Assembly: GCF_006094435.1 (NCBI RefSeq)
Contig: NZ_CP034783.1
Span: 647,001 to 711,000, forward strand
Reading direction: 5' to 3'
DNA length: 64,000 bases
DNA from: Pseudomonas sp. MPC6
Lineage (GTDB): Bacteria > Pseudomonadota > Gammaproteobacteria > Pseudomonadales > Pseudomonadaceae
In this document: one piece after another, positions 9,006-19,131 of the stretch
Layout of the letters: every line of letters begins with the position of its first letter
How positions within the stretch are numbered: position 1 is the stretch's first letter
The notes under the pieces: generated by a model
The model's database searches: none
Told to the model about the DNA's origin: nothing
Seen by the model: the letters and a program-made list of their open reading frames with translations, nothing else
Position numbers and translations under genes: made by a program

Positions 9006-10034
9006 ATGGAGAATAACCAGCCGATCATCATCAAGCGCGTCAAGCGCTACGCCGCCGGGCATCATGGCGGCGCCTGGAAAATCGCCTTCGCCGACTTCGC
9101 GACGGCGATGATGGCGTTTTTCCTGGTGCTGTGGCTGCTGTCCAACGCAACGCCTGAGCAGAAGATCGCCATCGCCGGTTACTTCAAGGACCCGATCGGC
9201 TTTACCGAAAGCGGTACGCCCTACATCATCGACCTGGGTGGTTCGCCGACCCTGGCACCGGATATCACGCTCAATCCCGAGATCAAATCCCAGCCGCAGC
9301 CGGACAAAGTGACCATCGGTACCGAACAGGCCGAAGGCATGGCCGAGCAGGTCGAGAAGGAGCGGTTGGAGCTGCTGCTGCAAGAGTTGCAGAGCAAGGT
9401 CAATGAAAATCCTCAGTTGCACAAATTCAAGGACCAGATCCAGTTCGAGATCATTGCCAACGGTTTGCGCATCCAGGTCATGGACGCGGAAAACCGGCCG
9501 ATGTTTGACTCGGGCAGTGCTCGCCTGAAACCGTACTTCGAAGATATTTTGCTGGCCATGGCCGACACCATCAAAGCCGTGCCGAACAAGATCAGCATCA
9601 GCGGCCACACCGATGCCACACCCTATTCGGGTACCGGTGATTTCGGTAACTGGGAGCTGTCAGCCAACCGGGCCAACGCGGCCCGCCGTGCGCTGGTAGC
9701 CGGCAGCTACCCGGAATCGCAAGTGGCGCGAGTCGTCGGCTATGCCTCCTCGGCCCTGTTTGATCGGGACAACCCGTTCAATCCGGTCAATCGTCGTATC
9801 GACATCGTGGTGCTGACCAGGAAAGCCCAGCGTGCCATCGAAGGCGCGCAAGGTGCCGAGTCAACGCCGGAGCAGCTCCAAGGGCAGGGCGCCCCGGGTG
9901 AAGTGCTGACCAACCCCGTCGACCCGAATGCGTTGCCGGCCGATAAAGAGCCATTGCCGGCGCATGAGCTTCGCGAGCGCTTGAATCTGTTCGATGACCC
10001 GGCGCCGAAACCGGGTGAACCGCCCAAGCGGTGA
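9006..10034 (+). CDS. motB: Flagellar stator protein MotB
   Basis: Anchors the stator to peptidoglycan and supplies the proton-binding aspartate. The 342-residue protein has a short basic N-terminus, one membrane helix (about 28-47) with Asp30 in AFADFATAMMAFFLVLWLL, a periplasmic plug/linker, and an OmpA-like peptidoglycan-binding domain (about 150-275) with SGHTDATP and the SANRANAARRALV helix. The C-terminal 65 residues are Pro/Gly-rich and probably disordered. It follows motA closely and is ended by a strong terminator. Confidence 0.97.
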   Translation: MENNQPIIIKRVKRYAAGHHGGAWKIAFADFATAMMAFFLVLWLLSNATPEQKIAIAGYFKDPIGFTESGTPYIIDLGGSPTLAPDITLNPEIKSQPQPDKVTIGTEQAEGMAEQVEKERLELLLQELQSKVNENPQLHKFKDQIQFEIIANGLRIQVMDAENRPMFDSGSARLKPYFEDILLAMADTIKAVPNKISISGHTDATPYSGTGDFGNWELSANRANAARRALVAGSYPESQVARVVGYASSALFDRDNPFNPVNRRIDIVVLTRKAQRAIEGAQGAESTPEQLQGQGAPGEVLTNPVDPNALPADKEPLPAHELRERLNLFDDPAPKPGEPPKR

Positions 10035-10040
10035 CCCACA

Positions 10041-10070
10041 AAAAAGCCGACAGCGATGTCGGCTTTTTTT
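10041..10070 (+). terminator. Rho-independent terminator after motB
   Basis: The stem AAAAAGCCGAC/GTCGGCTTTTT has a six-base loop and ends in a T-run. The A-run on the other side could also serve the convergent rsgA. Confidence 0.9.
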
Positions 10071-10126
10071 GTTTCTGCTGCCTGCTGCGGATCATGTCCG
10101 TGGCGCCACGAACATGATCCGGCTAC

Positions 10127-11158
10127 TTAGTAGCTGCTTTCGGGCAAGCTGGCGATGATCGAGCGATAGCTGTTCATCCGTTGCTGCTGCACGCGGCCTT
10201 CTTCCAGGGCCTTGAGCAAGGCGCAACCCGGTTCGCGGTCGTGCTTGCAGTCGCGGAAACGGCAGGTGCCGATCAAGTCGTTGAACTCGATGAAGCCCGC
10301 TTCGACGTCGGCCCGGCTGACGTGACCCAGGCCGAATTCGCGGATACCCGGGGAGTCGATCAACTCACCGCCACCGGGAAAGTGGAACAAGCGCGCGGTG
10401 GTGGTGGTGTGGGTGCCCTGGCCGGACAGCTCGGACAGCGGGCCGACGCGGGTTTCGACTTCCGGCAGCAGGCTGTTGACCAGCGATGACTTGCCGACGC
10501 CGGACTGGCCGACGAACACGCTGATGCGCCCGTCCAGTTGCTCCTGCAGTTGCTCCATGCCATTGCCGTGGTGCGCCGACACTTCCAGCACCGGGTAGCC
10601 CAGCGTGCGGTAGACCGCCAGCAAGGCATTCAGCGCCGGGGCATTCTGTTCGTCGATCAGGTCGAATTTGTTGAGCAGCAGCAGCGGGCGAATCCCCGCG
10701 TGCTCTGCCGCGACCAGATAACGGTCGATCAGGTTGGCGTGGGGCTCGGGCAGTGGCGCGAAGACAATGACGATCATGTCGACGTTGGCCGCCACCGGCT
10801 TGAGCTGGCCACGGCTGTCCGGACGGCAGAGTTCGGTTTTACGCGGCAGTTGCGCCACGATCACGCCGATCCCCTGGTTGCCGGCACGCCAGACCACCTG
10901 ATCGCCGGTCACCAGCGCCGGGAGGTTGGCGCGCAAGTGGCAGCGGAACACCTGGCCGGCCAACTCGCCATCGAGCGCTTCGACTTCGACCTGCACACCG
11001 AAGTGCGCGATCACCAGGCCCGTCTGTTCCGGACCCAGGTCGCCACCCTCGAGTGCCTCGACAGCCGAGGACTCGCGTTTGGCGGCGCGGGCAGCGCGTT
11101 CGCCCTGAATCTTTTCGATGCGCCAGTTTTGACGACGATTGAGTTGGCGTTTGGCCAT
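10127..11158 (-). CDS. rsgA: Ribosome small-subunit-dependent GTPase RsgA
   Basis: A late 30S assembly factor that hydrolyses GTP when bound to the subunit. The 343-residue protein has a basic N-terminal tail, an OB fold (about 45-115) and a circularly permuted GTPase domain. The permutation shows in motif order: G4 NKFD near 163, then G1 GQSGVGKS near 217, then G3 DSPG near 267. A C-terminal zinc knuckle carries the Cys/His pattern [14 protein letters not shown]. It is divergent from orn, as in other pseudomonads. Confidence 0.97.
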   Translation of the reverse strand: MAKRQLNRRQNWRIEKIQGERAARAAKRESSAVEALEGGDLGPEQTGLVIAHFGVQVEVEALDGELAGQVFRCHLRANLPALVTGDQVVWRAGNQGIGVIVAQLPRKTELCRPDSRGQLKPVAANVDMIVIVFAPLPEPHANLIDRYLVAAEHAGIRPLLLLNKFDLIDEQNAPALNALLAVYRTLGYPVLEVSAHHGNGMEQLQEQLDGRISVFVGQSGVGKSSLVNSLLPEVETRVGPLSELSGQGTHTTTTARLFHFPGGGELIDSPGIREFGLGHVSRADVEAGFIEFNDLIGTCRFRDCKHDREPGCALLKALEEGRVQQQRMNSYRSIIASLPESSY

Positions 11159-11265
11159 GGGTGTTCCGTATCAAGAATGCAGCGATTAGGTAAAACGGCC
11201 GCGAGTTTAGCACGCCCAGCCACGTCCCTAGGCTAAACTGCGCAGCATTGCCTAGGAGTCGACAC

Positions 11266-11808
11266 ATGCAAAACCCGCAGAATCTGATCTGGATCGACCT
11301 GGAAATGACCGGTCTGAACCCCGATACCGACGTCATCATCGAGATGGCCACCATCGTCACCGACAGTGATCTGAACACCCTGGCCGAAGGGCCGGTGATC
11401 GCCATTCATCACAGCGATGAAATCCTTGCCGGCATGGACGAGTGGAACACCCGTCAACACGGCGGCTCGGGCCTGACCCAACGGGTTCGCGACAGCCGCA
11501 TCAGCATGGCCGAAGCCGAAGCCGAGACCATCGCCTTCCTGGAGAAATGGGTGCCGAAGGGCAAGTCACCGATCTGCGGCAACAGCATTTGCCAGGATCG
11601 TCGCTTCCTTTATACCCACATGAAGTCCCTGGAAAGCTATTTCCACTACCGCAACCTTGACGTGTCCACGCTTAAAGAGCTGGCCGCACGCTGGGCGCCG
11701 GACGTGCGCGATAGCTTCCAGAAAGGCAGCACCCACCTGGCCCTGGACGACATCCGTGAATCCATCGCCGAGTTGCAGCATTACCGCAAGAACTTCATCA
11801 AGTTCTGA
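11266..11808 (+). CDS. orn: Oligoribonuclease
   Basis: A 3'-5' exoribonuclease that degrades 2-5-nt RNAs and, in Pseudomonas, the pGpG left from cyclic-di-GMP breakdown. The 180-residue DEDDh enzyme shows Asp11-x-Glu13 in WIDLEMTG, a central CQDRRF Asp and the C-terminal HLALDD with the general-base His. ATG 11266 is preceded by AGGAG at 11253-11257, which favours it over an in-frame ATG at 11248. Confidence 0.97.
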   Translation: MQNPQNLIWIDLEMTGLNPDTDVIIEMATIVTDSDLNTLAEGPVIAIHHSDEILAGMDEWNTRQHGGSGLTQRVRDSRISMAEAEAETIAFLEKWVPKGKSPICGNSICQDRRFLYTHMKSLESYFHYRNLDVSTLKELAARWAPDVRDSFQKGSTHLALDDIRESIAELQHYRKNFIKF

Positions 11809-11822
11809 TTCAGAGGTGTCCT

Positions 11823-11905
11823 TAAGGGCCCCTTCGCTGGCAAGCCAGCTCCTACAAGGGATGCGACATACCTGTAGGAGCTGGCTTGCCAGCGAAGAAG
11901 CCCTT
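11823..11905. repeat. REP inverted pair 2 (GTAGGAGCTGGCTTGCCAGCG type), plus a remnant
   Basis: Two near-perfect inverted arms (11832-11856 and 11873-11897) are enclosed by a further AAGGGC/GCCCTT match, so the whole unit can fold into one long hairpin. A degenerate single arm, AAGCCGGCTCCTACA, follows near 11925-11939. Confidence 0.88.
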
Positions 11906-12010
11906 GAAGACACCATCGCCACCAAGCCGGCTCCTACATTTGCTAATTGCCCCCTTTTGGTGCCCGGACGATCTGGCTAGACTGCGCGCCTTTCTGCAAG
12001 GACCGCCCCC

Positions 12011-12622
12011 ATGTTGCTGATGCTCTACCTGATCGCCATTACCGCCGAAGCCATGACCGGTGCCCTGTCTGCCGGTCGTCGCGGCATGGATTGGTTTGGT
12101 GTGGTGCTGATCGCGTGCGTGACTGCCCTGGGTGGTGGGTCGGTGCGCGACGTGCTGCTTGGCCATTACCCGCTGACCTGGGTCAAACACCCGGAATACC
12201 TGGTGTTAACCTCGATCGCAGCGATGTTCACCGTGTTCGCCGCACGCTGGATGCGCCACCTGCGTTCGCTGTTTCTGGTACTCGACGCCATAGGACTGGT
12301 GGCCTTTACCCTGATTGGCTGCATGATCGCGCTGGAAATGGGCCATGGCATGCTGGTGGCTTCGGTCAGCGGGGTGATCACCGGGGTATTCGGCGGCATC
12401 CTGCGGGACATCTTCTGTAACGACATCCCGCTGATTTTCCGCCGTGAACTCTACGCCAGCGTCTCGTTCGCGGCGGCGTGGTGCTACATGCTGTGCATCT
12501 ATCTGGAACTGCCCGGCGAACAGGCGATCCTGATTACTCTGTTCGGCGGCTTCCTGCTGCGTCTGTTGGCAATCCGTTTCCATTGGGAAATGCCGAAGTT
12601 CGTCTATAACGACGAGGCCTGA
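12011..12622 (+). CDS. TRIC/UPF0126-family inner-membrane protein (YadS/YicG-like)
   Basis: The 203-residue polytopic protein has about seven hydrophobic helices arranged as two homologous halves. Each half carries the family signature GGG[S/I]xRD: GGGSVRDVLLG near residue 42 and GGILRDIF near 128. This is the bacterial trimeric intracellular cation channel (UPF0126) family; an E. coli member, YicG, has been linked to glycine transport. The substrate here is unknown. AAGGAC lies upstream of the first ATG. It stands alone between two REP pairs and converges on queG. Confidence 0.88.
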   Translation: MLLMLYLIAITAEAMTGALSAGRRGMDWFGVVLIACVTALGGGSVRDVLLGHYPLTWVKHPEYLVLTSIAAMFTVFAARWMRHLRSLFLVLDAIGLVAFTLIGCMIALEMGHGMLVASVSGVITGVFGGILRDIFCNDIPLIFRRELYASVSFAAAWCYMLCIYLELPGEQAILITLFGGFLLRLLAIRFHWEMPKFVYNDEA

Positions 12623-12630
12623 CACGGTCA

Positions 12631-12722
12631 CTGTAGGAGCTGGCTTGCCAGCGAAGGCGGTATAACAGCCAACATGGATGTTGACCGTTATGGCCTCTTC
12701 GCTGGCAAGCCAGCTCCTACAG
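12631..12722. repeat. REP inverted pair 3, overlapping the queG stop codon
   Basis: The arms 12631-12656 and 12697-12722 are perfect inverted copies of CTGTAGGAGCTGGCTTGCCAG plus flank. The distal arm supplies the TAG stop codon of queG (12717-12719). Confidence 0.9.
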
Positions 12723-13781
12723 GGTTTCGTGTTGTTTCAGGGCCCACTCCACATGTTCGCGCACCAGTTCCGAGGGGTATTCGCGTCGCGCCTTCAAGGC
12801 TTCCAGCACCGGAATGCTCGACGGCGCATTACCCAGGCCCACCGCCAGGTTGCGCAGCCAGCGTTCGTAGCCGGCACGGCGTAGCGGCGAACCTTCGGTG
12901 CTGCTGAGGAATTTGTCTTCGTCCCACATGAACAATTCGGCCAGTTCGGCATTGTCCAGATTGTGCCGCGGCTTGAAGTCGCTTTCGCCGGACGGGCGGG
13001 CAAAGCGGTTCCACGGGCAGACGATCTGGCAGTCATCGCAACCGAACACCCGATTGCCGATCAACGGCCGCAAATCTTCCGGAATCGCACTTTTCAGCTC
13101 GATGGTCAGATAGGAAATGCAGCGTCGAGCGTCCAGTACATAAGGACCGACGAAGGCATTGGTCGGGCAGATGTCCAGGCACGCGGTGCAACGTCCGCAA
13201 TGTTCGGAGGCGTGGGGCGGGTCCACGGGCAGCGGCAGGTCGACAAACAGTTCGCTGAGAAAGAAGTAACTGCCGGCCTTGCGATTCAACACCAGGGTAT
13301 TTTTGCCGATCCAGCCCAGGCCGGCTTTTTCGGCGATCGCCTTTTCCAGCACCGGTGCGCTGTCGACGAACGCGCGGTAGCCGAACGGGCCGATGACCGC
13401 CTGGATTTTTTCTGCCAGTTGTTGCACGCGTTTACGGATCAATTTGTGATAATCGCGGCCCAAGGCATAGCGCGAAACGTAGGCTTTCTCCGGTTGGGCC
13501 AGGCGTTGGGCCATTTCCGTGTCGCCGGGAAGGTAGTCCATGCGCAGGGAGACGACCCTTAACGTGCCCGGCACCAGCTCTTCCGGGTGCGAGCGTTTGC
13601 TGCCGTGGGCGCCCATGTACTCCATTTCGCCATGGTAGCCGGCTTCGAGCCAGCGCTGCAGGTGCTGCTCATGCTCGGCCAGGTCCAGGCCGCTGATGCC
13701 GACTTGCTGAAAGCCCAGCTCGCGGCCCCAATCCTTGATGGATTGGGCGAGGGCGGGCAGGTCTGTGGTAATTGCGGGCAT
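12717..13781 (-). CDS. queG: Epoxyqueuosine reductase
   Basis: Carries out the last step of queuosine synthesis in tRNA, reducing epoxyqueuosine with cobalamin and two [4Fe-4S] clusters. The 354-residue protein has a cobalamin-binding N-terminal reductase domain, a ferredoxin-type segment with HCGRCTACLDICP and CDDCQIVCPWN, and C-terminal HEAT-like helices. ATG 13781 (MPAITTDLP) gives the family length; longer in-frame starts would overlap the divergent nnr start. The terminal TAG lies inside a REP arm. It is divergent from nnr. Confidence 0.95.
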   Translation of the reverse strand: MPAITTDLPALAQSIKDWGRELGFQQVGISGLDLAEHEQHLQRWLEAGYHGEMEYMGAHGSKRSHPEELVPGTLRVVSLRMDYLPGDTEMAQRLAQPEKAYVSRYALGRDYHKLIRKRVQQLAEKIQAVIGPFGYRAFVDSAPVLEKAIAEKAGLGWIGKNTLVLNRKAGSYFFLSELFVDLPLPVDPPHASEHCGRCTACLDICPTNAFVGPYVLDARRCISYLTIELKSAIPEDLRPLIGNRVFGCDDCQIVCPWNRFARPSGESDFKPRHNLDNAELAELFMWDEDKFLSSTEGSPLRRAGYERWLRNLAVGLGNAPSSIPVLEALKARREYPSELVREHVEWALKQHETL

Positions 13782-13844
13782 GAGACGAGAGAAACCGGAG
13801 CTGAGGTGCGTATAATTCTGCCAGACATCGGAGCCCGAAGACGC

Positions 13845-15344
13845 ATGCCGCACACTAAAGATGATTTACCCGACGCGCTGTACAGCGCCGCGCAAGTGCG
13901 AGCGCTCGATGCGAGCCTGATCGCGGCCGGCACATCGGGCTTCGAATTGATGCAGCGGGCGGCGCGCGCGACCTGGCGGGCGCTGGTCCGTCATTGGCCG
14001 ACGGCGAACGAGTTGAGCGTGGTGACCGGTCATGGCAACAACGCCGGTGATGGCTATTTAGTAGCTGTTTTGGCCAGGCGTGCAGGCTGGCACGTGCGCG
14101 TCCTGGCAGTCGGTGATCCTCAGCGTTTGCAAGGCGATGCAGGCTTGGCCCACGCCGAGGCCGTGGCTGAAGGCATTGCCGTCCAAGCCTGGAGCGCGCA
14201 GTCCGAGTTGCGCGGTGTCGTGGTCGACGCCTTGCTCGGCACCGGGTTGACGGGAGAAGTGCGAGAACCCTATGCCAGCGTTATCGCTGCGATCAATGCC
14301 AGTGGTTTGCCAGTGGCGGCAGTGGATCTCCCGTCGGGTCTTGGCGCCGATACTGGACGCATGCTCGGCGCGAGTGTCCGGGCGGACCTGACCGTGACCT
14401 TCATCGGCTTGAAGCTGGGGCTGTTCACTGGCGACGCGGCGGATGTGGTCGGCGAGTTGGTGTTCAATGATCTGCAAGCCTCTCCTGAGTCATTTAATGG
14501 CGTCGACATCAGTGCGCGTCGCCTGACGGCTGGCAATTTGCCGCGTCTGGCCAGCCGCGCGCCCACTGCCCACAAAGGCAAGTTCGGTCACGTGCTGTTG
14601 ATCGGCGGCGATCGAGGTTTTGGCGGCGCGATCCTGCTGAGTGCGCAAGCTGCGCTGCGCAGTGGCGCGGGCATGGTGTCGGTATCGACGCGCAGTGAAC
14701 ACGTGCCCGCCGCACTGGCGAGAATTCCCGAAGCCATGGTGTTGGGCACTTCGTCGGCCAATCAACTGATGGGATTGCTTGAAAAAGTCTCCGTTCTGGT
14801 GGTCGGTCCAGGCCTGGGACAGGCCTCCTGGGGGCGCAGTCTGTTGTCGGCGGCCGCCAACGCACCGCTTGCGCAAGTCTGGGACGCCGATGCCTTGAAT
14901 CTATTGGCCGAAGAACAGGCGAGCTTGCCCAAGGGTTGTGTGATCACGCCCCATCCGGGCGAAGCGGCGCGGTTACTGGGCCTGTCGACTGCCGAAGTCC
15001 AGGCCGATCGTCCTGCCGCCGCTCATGCATTGAGCAAAAAATATACAGCGGTTGTGGTCCTCAAAGGCGCCGGCAGCCTGATCGCCAGTCCCGATGGGCG
15101 TCTGGCGGTATGCGCTCAGGGGCATCCGGCGATGGCTACCGCCGGATTGGGCGATGTGCTGGCTGGATTGTTGGGCGCCTTGTTGGCCCAAGGCATGAAC
15201 GCCTTTGACGCCGCTTGCCTCGCGGTCTGGCTGCACGCCAATGCCGGTGCGCAACAAGGTAAATCGGGCCGTGGGCTGGCGGCCAGTGATCTGATTCCAG
15301 CCATTCGTCAGTTGTTGGAGGAGCAAGCACCGTGTCTGAAGTAA
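13845..15344 (+). CDS. nnr: Bifunctional NAD(P)H-hydrate epimerase / ADP-dependent dehydratase
   Basis: Repairs damaged NAD(P)HX. The 499-residue protein has an N-terminal epimerase domain (YjeF_N, about 15-220; GHGNNAGDGY motif) and a C-terminal ribokinase-like dehydratase domain (about 230-495; HKGKFGHVLLIGGDRGFGGA and ATAGLGDVLAG). Upstream in-frame codons run antisense through queG and are not credible, so ATG 13845 is taken. A TATAAT hexamer at 13811-13816 is a likely -10. Its end overlaps tsaE by 13 bases, so the two are translationally coupled at the head of a long operon. Confidence 0.94.
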   Translation: MPHTKDDLPDALYSAAQVRALDASLIAAGTSGFELMQRAARATWRALVRHWPTANELSVVTGHGNNAGDGYLVAVLARRAGWHVRVLAVGDPQRLQGDAGLAHAEAVAEGIAVQAWSAQSELRGVVVDALLGTGLTGEVREPYASVIAAINASGLPVAAVDLPSGLGADTGRMLGASVRADLTVTFIGLKLGLFTGDAADVVGELVFNDLQASPESFNGVDISARRLTAGNLPRLASRAPTAHKGKFGHVLLIGGDRGFGGAILLSAQAALRSGAGMVSVSTRSEHVPAALARIPEAMVLGTSSANQLMGLLEKVSVLVVGPGLGQASWGRSLLSAAANAPLAQVWDADALNLLAEEQASLPKGCVITPHPGEAARLLGLSTAEVQADRPAAAHALSKKYTAVVVLKGAGSLIASPDGRLAVCAQGHPAMATAGLGDVLAGLLGALLAQGMNAFDAACLAVWLHANAGAQQGKSGRGLAASDLIPAIRQLLEEQAPCLK

Positions 15345-15802
15345 CCCTGTACCTGGCCGATGAACAGGCCATGACCGACTTTGGCGCGCGTATCGCCCGC
15401 ACCACCAAGGGCCATGGCCTGATCTTTCTTGAAGGCGACCTCGGTGCGGGGAAAACCACGCTGTCCCGAGGCATCATCCGGGGCTTGGGGCATGTGGGCG
15501 CGGTAAAAAGTCCGACCTTCACCCTGGTCGAACCTTACGAGATCGGCGACATCCGGGCCTTCCATTTCGACCTGTATCGGTTGGTCGATCCGGAAGAGCT
15601 GGAGTACCTCGGCATCCGTGATTACTTCGACGACGATGCGCTGTGCCTGATCGAATGGCCCCGCAAGGGTGCAGGCTTTTTGCCAAAGCCCGACCTGACC
15701 ATTACCATTAGCCCGCAAGACAGCGGGCGTTCGCTGAAAATTTTGTCCCAGGGCTCGCGTGGCGAGTCGTGGTGTGCCGCTTTGGCATTGGAATCCAATT
15801 AA
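15332..15802 (+). CDS. tsaE: tRNA threonylcarbamoyladenosine biosynthesis ATPase TsaE
   Basis: The ATPase of the TsaBDE complex, which places t6A37 on ANN-decoding tRNAs. The 156-residue product has a Walker A GDLGAGKT at 35-42, the SPTFTLVEPY segment and a Walker B-like HFDLYRL. The start is a GTG inside the nnr end, preceded by GGAGGAG. It is followed directly by amiB, the usual order in gamma-proteobacteria. Confidence 0.96.
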   Translation: MSEVTLYLADEQAMTDFGARIARTTKGHGLIFLEGDLGAGKTTLSRGIIRGLGHVGAVKSPTFTLVEPYEIGDIRAFHFDLYRLVDPEELEYLGIRDYFDDDALCLIEWPRKGAGFLPKPDLTITISPQDSGRSLKILSQGSRGESWCAALALESN

Positions 15803-17230
15803 ATGATGGGGTCAGGTATGCGCTTTCGCGCGATGGTAGCTGCCGTAGGGTTGTTGTTTTTGGCGGTGACCGTCGACGCTGTGGCCGAGACGAAGGTCAA
15901 CAGCGTTCGCCTGTGGCGTGCTCCCGATAACACACGATTGGTGTTCGACCTGACGGGGCCTGTCCAGCACAGTGTCTTTACCCTGACCGCGCCGGACCGC
16001 CTGGTGATCGACATCAATGGTGCGAGTCTTGGGGCGCCATTGAACGTCAATAGCTCGAACACCCCGATCACCGCAATGCGCTCGGCCCAACGCACGCCGA
16101 CCGACCTGCGGGTGGTCATCGACCTGAAAAAGGCCGTCACGCCGAAAAGCTTTACCCTGGCGCCAAACGCCCAGTACGGTAACCGACTGGTGGTCGATCT
16201 GTTCGATAACCCTGCCGACGCCGCGCCGATTCCGGCGCCGACCAACGTCGCGAAAGTGGCCCCGGTGCCGGTCACCCCGATCGATCCGCCGGTCAAATTG
16301 CCGCCAGCCCCGGCCGGCAAGCGTGACATCGTCGTGGTCATCGATGCCGGTCACGGTGGCGAAGACCCGGGCGCTTCAGGGTCTCGCGGTCAGCGCGAGA
16401 AAGACGTGGTGTTGGCCATCGCTCGCGAACTGCAGCGCCAGGTCAACGGCATGAAAGGCTTCCGTGCCGAACTGACCCGTACCGGCGACTACTTCATTCC
16501 CTTGCGCGGCCGCACCGAGATCGCCCGCAAGAAGGGCGCCGACCTGTTCGTCTCGATCCACGCCGATGCCGCACCTTCGGCTGCAGCCTTCGGAGCATCG
16601 GTGTTCGCCCTGTCCGATCGCGGCGCCACCTCCGAGACGGCGCGCTGGCTGGCCGACAGTGAAAACCGTTCCGACCTGATCGGCGGTGCCGGCAACGTCA
16701 GCCTCGACGACAAGGACCGCATGTTGGCGGGCGTACTGCTCGACCTGTCGATGACCGCCTCCCTGACCTCCAGCCTGAACGTCGGCCAGAAGGTCCTGAG
16801 CAACATCGGCCGGGTCACCCCACTGCACAAACAACGGGTGGAGCAGGCCGGGTTCATGGTGCTGAAGTCGCCGGACATCCCGTCGATCCTGGTGGAAACC
16901 GGGTTTATCTCCAACGCCAACGAAGCCTCCAAGCTTGCCGCCGCGAACCACCAGCAGGCGTTGGCGCGTTCGATCAGCAGCGGCGTGCGCCAGTTCTTCC
17001 AGCAGAATCCACCGCCGGGCACCTACATTGCTTGGCTGCGCGATTCCGGCAAGATCGCCCAAGGCCCGCGAGACCATCGCGTGAATCCCGGTGAAACCCT
17101 GGCGATGATCGCCGTGCGCTACCAGGTGTCGCCGGCCACCCTGCGCAGCGTTAACAACCTGGCAAGCGATGAGCTAAAGATCGGTCAGCATCTGACGATT
17201 CCCGGCACTGAACTGGCAGCCAAAGAATGA
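15803..17230 (+). CDS. amiB: N-acetylmuramoyl-L-alanine amidase AmiB-type
   Basis: A periplasmic zinc amidase that splits septal peptidoglycan during cell separation. In order: a signal peptide (about 1-29, ending VDAVA), an AMIN septal-targeting domain (about 30-135), a Pro-rich linker, an Amidase_3 domain (about 175-400; zinc ligands in [10 protein letters not shown] and Glu in VETGFISN) and one C-terminal LysM domain (about 430-470). The 475-residue length matches the P. aeruginosa protein as I recall it. ATG codons also occur at 15806 and 15818; 15818 (MRFRAMV) would give a cleaner signal peptide. It ends in an ATGA overlap with mutL. Confidence 0.95.
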   Translation: MMGSGMRFRAMVAAVGLLFLAVTVDAVAETKVNSVRLWRAPDNTRLVFDLTGPVQHSVFTLTAPDRLVIDINGASLGAPLNVNSSNTPITAMRSAQRTPTDLRVVIDLKKAVTPKSFTLAPNAQYGNRLVVDLFDNPADAAPIPAPTNVAKVAPVPVTPIDPPVKLPPAPAGKRDIVVVIDAGHGGEDPGASGSRGQREKDVVLAIARELQRQVNGMKGFRAELTRTGDYFIPLRGRTEIARKKGADLFVSIHADAAPSAAAFGASVFALSDRGATSETARWLADSENRSDLIGGAGNVSLDDKDRMLAGVLLDLSMTASLTSSLNVGQKVLSNIGRVTPLHKQRVEQAGFMVLKSPDIPSILVETGFISNANEASKLAAANHQQALARSISSGVRQFFQQNPPPGTYIAWLRDSGKIAQGPRDHRVNPGETLAMIAVRYQVSPATLRSVNNLASDELKIGQHLTIPGTELAAKE

Positions 17231-19131
17231 ATCAGGCACTGACCAGCACCGCTCGGATCGAGCTGCTCAGCCCCCGGCTGGCGAACCAGATCGCCGCCGG
17301 CGAGGTGGTCGAGCGCCCGGCTTCGGTGATCAAGGAGTTGCTGGAAAACAGTCTCGACTCCGGCGCCAGGCGCATCGATGTCGATGTGGAGCAGGGTGGT
17401 GTCAAATTGCTGCGGGTGCGCGACGATGGCAGCGGCATTTCCGCCGATGACTTGCCGCTGGCCCTGGCCCGGCATGCCACGAGCAAGATCCGCAACCTGG
17501 AAGACCTCGAGCAGGTCATGAGTCTCGGGTTTCGTGGCGAGGCCCTGGCGTCGATCAGTTCCGTGGCACGGCTGACGCTGACGTCCCGTACCAAAGAGGC
17601 CGATCAGGCCTGGCAAGTCGAAACCGAAGGCCGGGACATGGCGCCGCGGGTACAGCCGGCCGCTCATCCGGTCGGTACCTCGGTCGAAGTGCGCGACCTG
17701 TTCTTCAATACCCCGGCACGCCGCAAGTTTCTCAAGACTGAAAAAACCGAGTTCGATCACCTGCAAGAAGTGATCAAGCGCCTGGCATTGGCGCGTTTCG
17801 ACGTGGCCTTCCATCTGCGCCATAACGGCAAGACCATCCTCAGCCTGCATGAGGCCCACGATGATGCGGCCCGTGCCCGGCGTGTAGCGGCCATCTGTGG
17901 CTCGGGTTTCCTGGAGCAGGCGCTGCCGATAGAAATCGAGCGCAATGGCCTGCATCTGTGGGGCTGGGTCGGCTTGCCGACGTTCAATCGCAGCCAGGCG
18001 GACTTGCAGTATTTCTTTGTGAATGGCCGTGCGGTGCGCGACAAACTGGTGGCTCATGCGGTCCGTCAGGCGTATCGCGATGTGCTGTTCAATGGCCGTC
18101 ACCCGACCTTCGTGCTGTTTTTCGAAGTCGATCCGGCGGGCGTCGACGTCAACGTGCACCCGACCAAGCACGAAGTGCGCTTCCGTGACGGGCGCATGGT
18201 CCACGACTTTCTCTACGGCACCTTGCACCGCGCCCTGGGCGATGTGCGTCCGGAAGATCAACTGGCGGCGCCTGTGGCGACAGCCATCGTTCGACCGACC
18301 GGGATCGATGCCGGCGAGTTCGGTCCCCAGGGTGAAATGCGTCTGGCGGCCAATGCGTTGCTGGAGCAGCCCCAGGCTCAGCCGGCCTTCAATGCAGCGG
18401 CAGGCTCGGGTGCCGGCGCCGGTTATCAATACACGCCACGGCCGCAGTCCGGCGTTCCCGCCGCAGAAGCCCAGGCGGCCTACCGCGAGTTCTTCGCGCC
18501 GTTGCCCGAGGCCAACGCGGTCGCGCTACCGGCCGGGCAGGACGATATTCCGCCACTGGGTTACGCGTTGGCGCAGCTCAAGGGCATCTATATTCTGTCA
18601 GAGAACGCCCAGGGGCTGGTGTTGGTGGACATGCATGCCGCCCATGAGCGGATCATGTATGAACGCCTGAAAATCGCCATGGCCAGCGAAGGCCTCAGTG
18701 GCCAGCCGCTGTTGGTGCCCGAGTCCCTGGCGGTCAGCCAGCGTGAAGCCGATTGCGCCGAAGAGCATGTCGCCTGGTTTCAGCGCCTGGGCTTCGAGTT
18801 GCAGCGTCTGGGCCCGGAATCCCTGGCCATCCGGCAGATTCCGGCCTTGCTCAAGCAGGCTGAAGCCAATCGACTGGTCAGCGACGTATTGGCGGACCTG
18901 ATGGAGTACGGCACCAGCGACCGGATCCAGGCGCACCTGAACGAGCTGCTCGGGACCATGGCCTGCCACGGCGCGATTCGAGCGAATCGGCGTCTGGCCC
19001 TGCCGGAAATGAACGGTCTGCTGCGCGACATGGAAAACACCGAGCGCAGCGGTCAATGCAACCATGGCCGACCGACCTGGACCCAATTGGGACTGGACGA
19101 TCTGGACAAACTGTTCTTGCGCGGTCGCTGA
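17227..19131 (+). CDS. mutL: DNA mismatch repair protein MutL
   Basis: Couples MutS mismatch recognition to downstream repair. The 634-residue protein has an N-terminal GHKL ATPase (about 1-335) with [17 protein letters not shown] and GFRGEAL, a variable Gln/Ala/Pro-rich linker (about 370-440), and a C-terminal dimerisation domain. That domain carries D-M-H-A-A-H-E-x4-E starting at Asp468. This matches the DQHA(X)2E(X)4E metal-binding endonuclease motif of MutL from organisms lacking MutH, so strand nicking is expected to be intrinsic. It overlaps amiB by four bases and miaA by one. Confidence 0.97.
   Translation: MNQALTSTARIELLSPRLANQIAAGEVVERPASVIKELLENSLDSGARRIDVDVEQGGVKLLRVRDDGSGISADDLPLALARHATSKIRNLEDLEQVMSLGFRGEALASISSVARLTLTSRTKEADQAWQVETEGRDMAPRVQPAAHPVGTSVEVRDLFFNTPARRKFLKTEKTEFDHLQEVIKRLALARFDVAFHLRHNGKTILSLHEAHDDAARARRVAAICGSGFLEQALPIEIERNGLHLWGWVGLPTFNRSQADLQYFFVNGRAVRDKLVAHAVRQAYRDVLFNGRHPTFVLFFEVDPAGVDVNVHPTKHEVRFRDGRMVHDFLYGTLHRALGDVRPEDQLAAPVATAIVRPTGIDAGEFGPQGEMRLAANALLEQPQAQPAFNAAAGSGAGAGYQYTPRPQSGVPAAEAQAAYREFFAPLPEANAVALPAGQDDIPPLGYALAQLKGIYILSENAQGLVLVDMHAAHERIMYERLKIAMASEGLSGQPLLVPESLAVSQREADCAEEHVAWFQRLGFELQRLGPESLAIRQIPALLKQAEANRLVSDVLADLMEYGTSDRIQAHLNELLGTMACHGAIRANRRLALPEMNGLLRDMENTERSGQCNHGRPTWTQLGLDDLDKLFLRGR

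Noticed and set aside
11823..12722. Clustered REP repeats as a CRISPR array
   Set aside because: Repeats are inverted, not direct, spacers vary from 16 to about 40 bases, and no cas genes are present.
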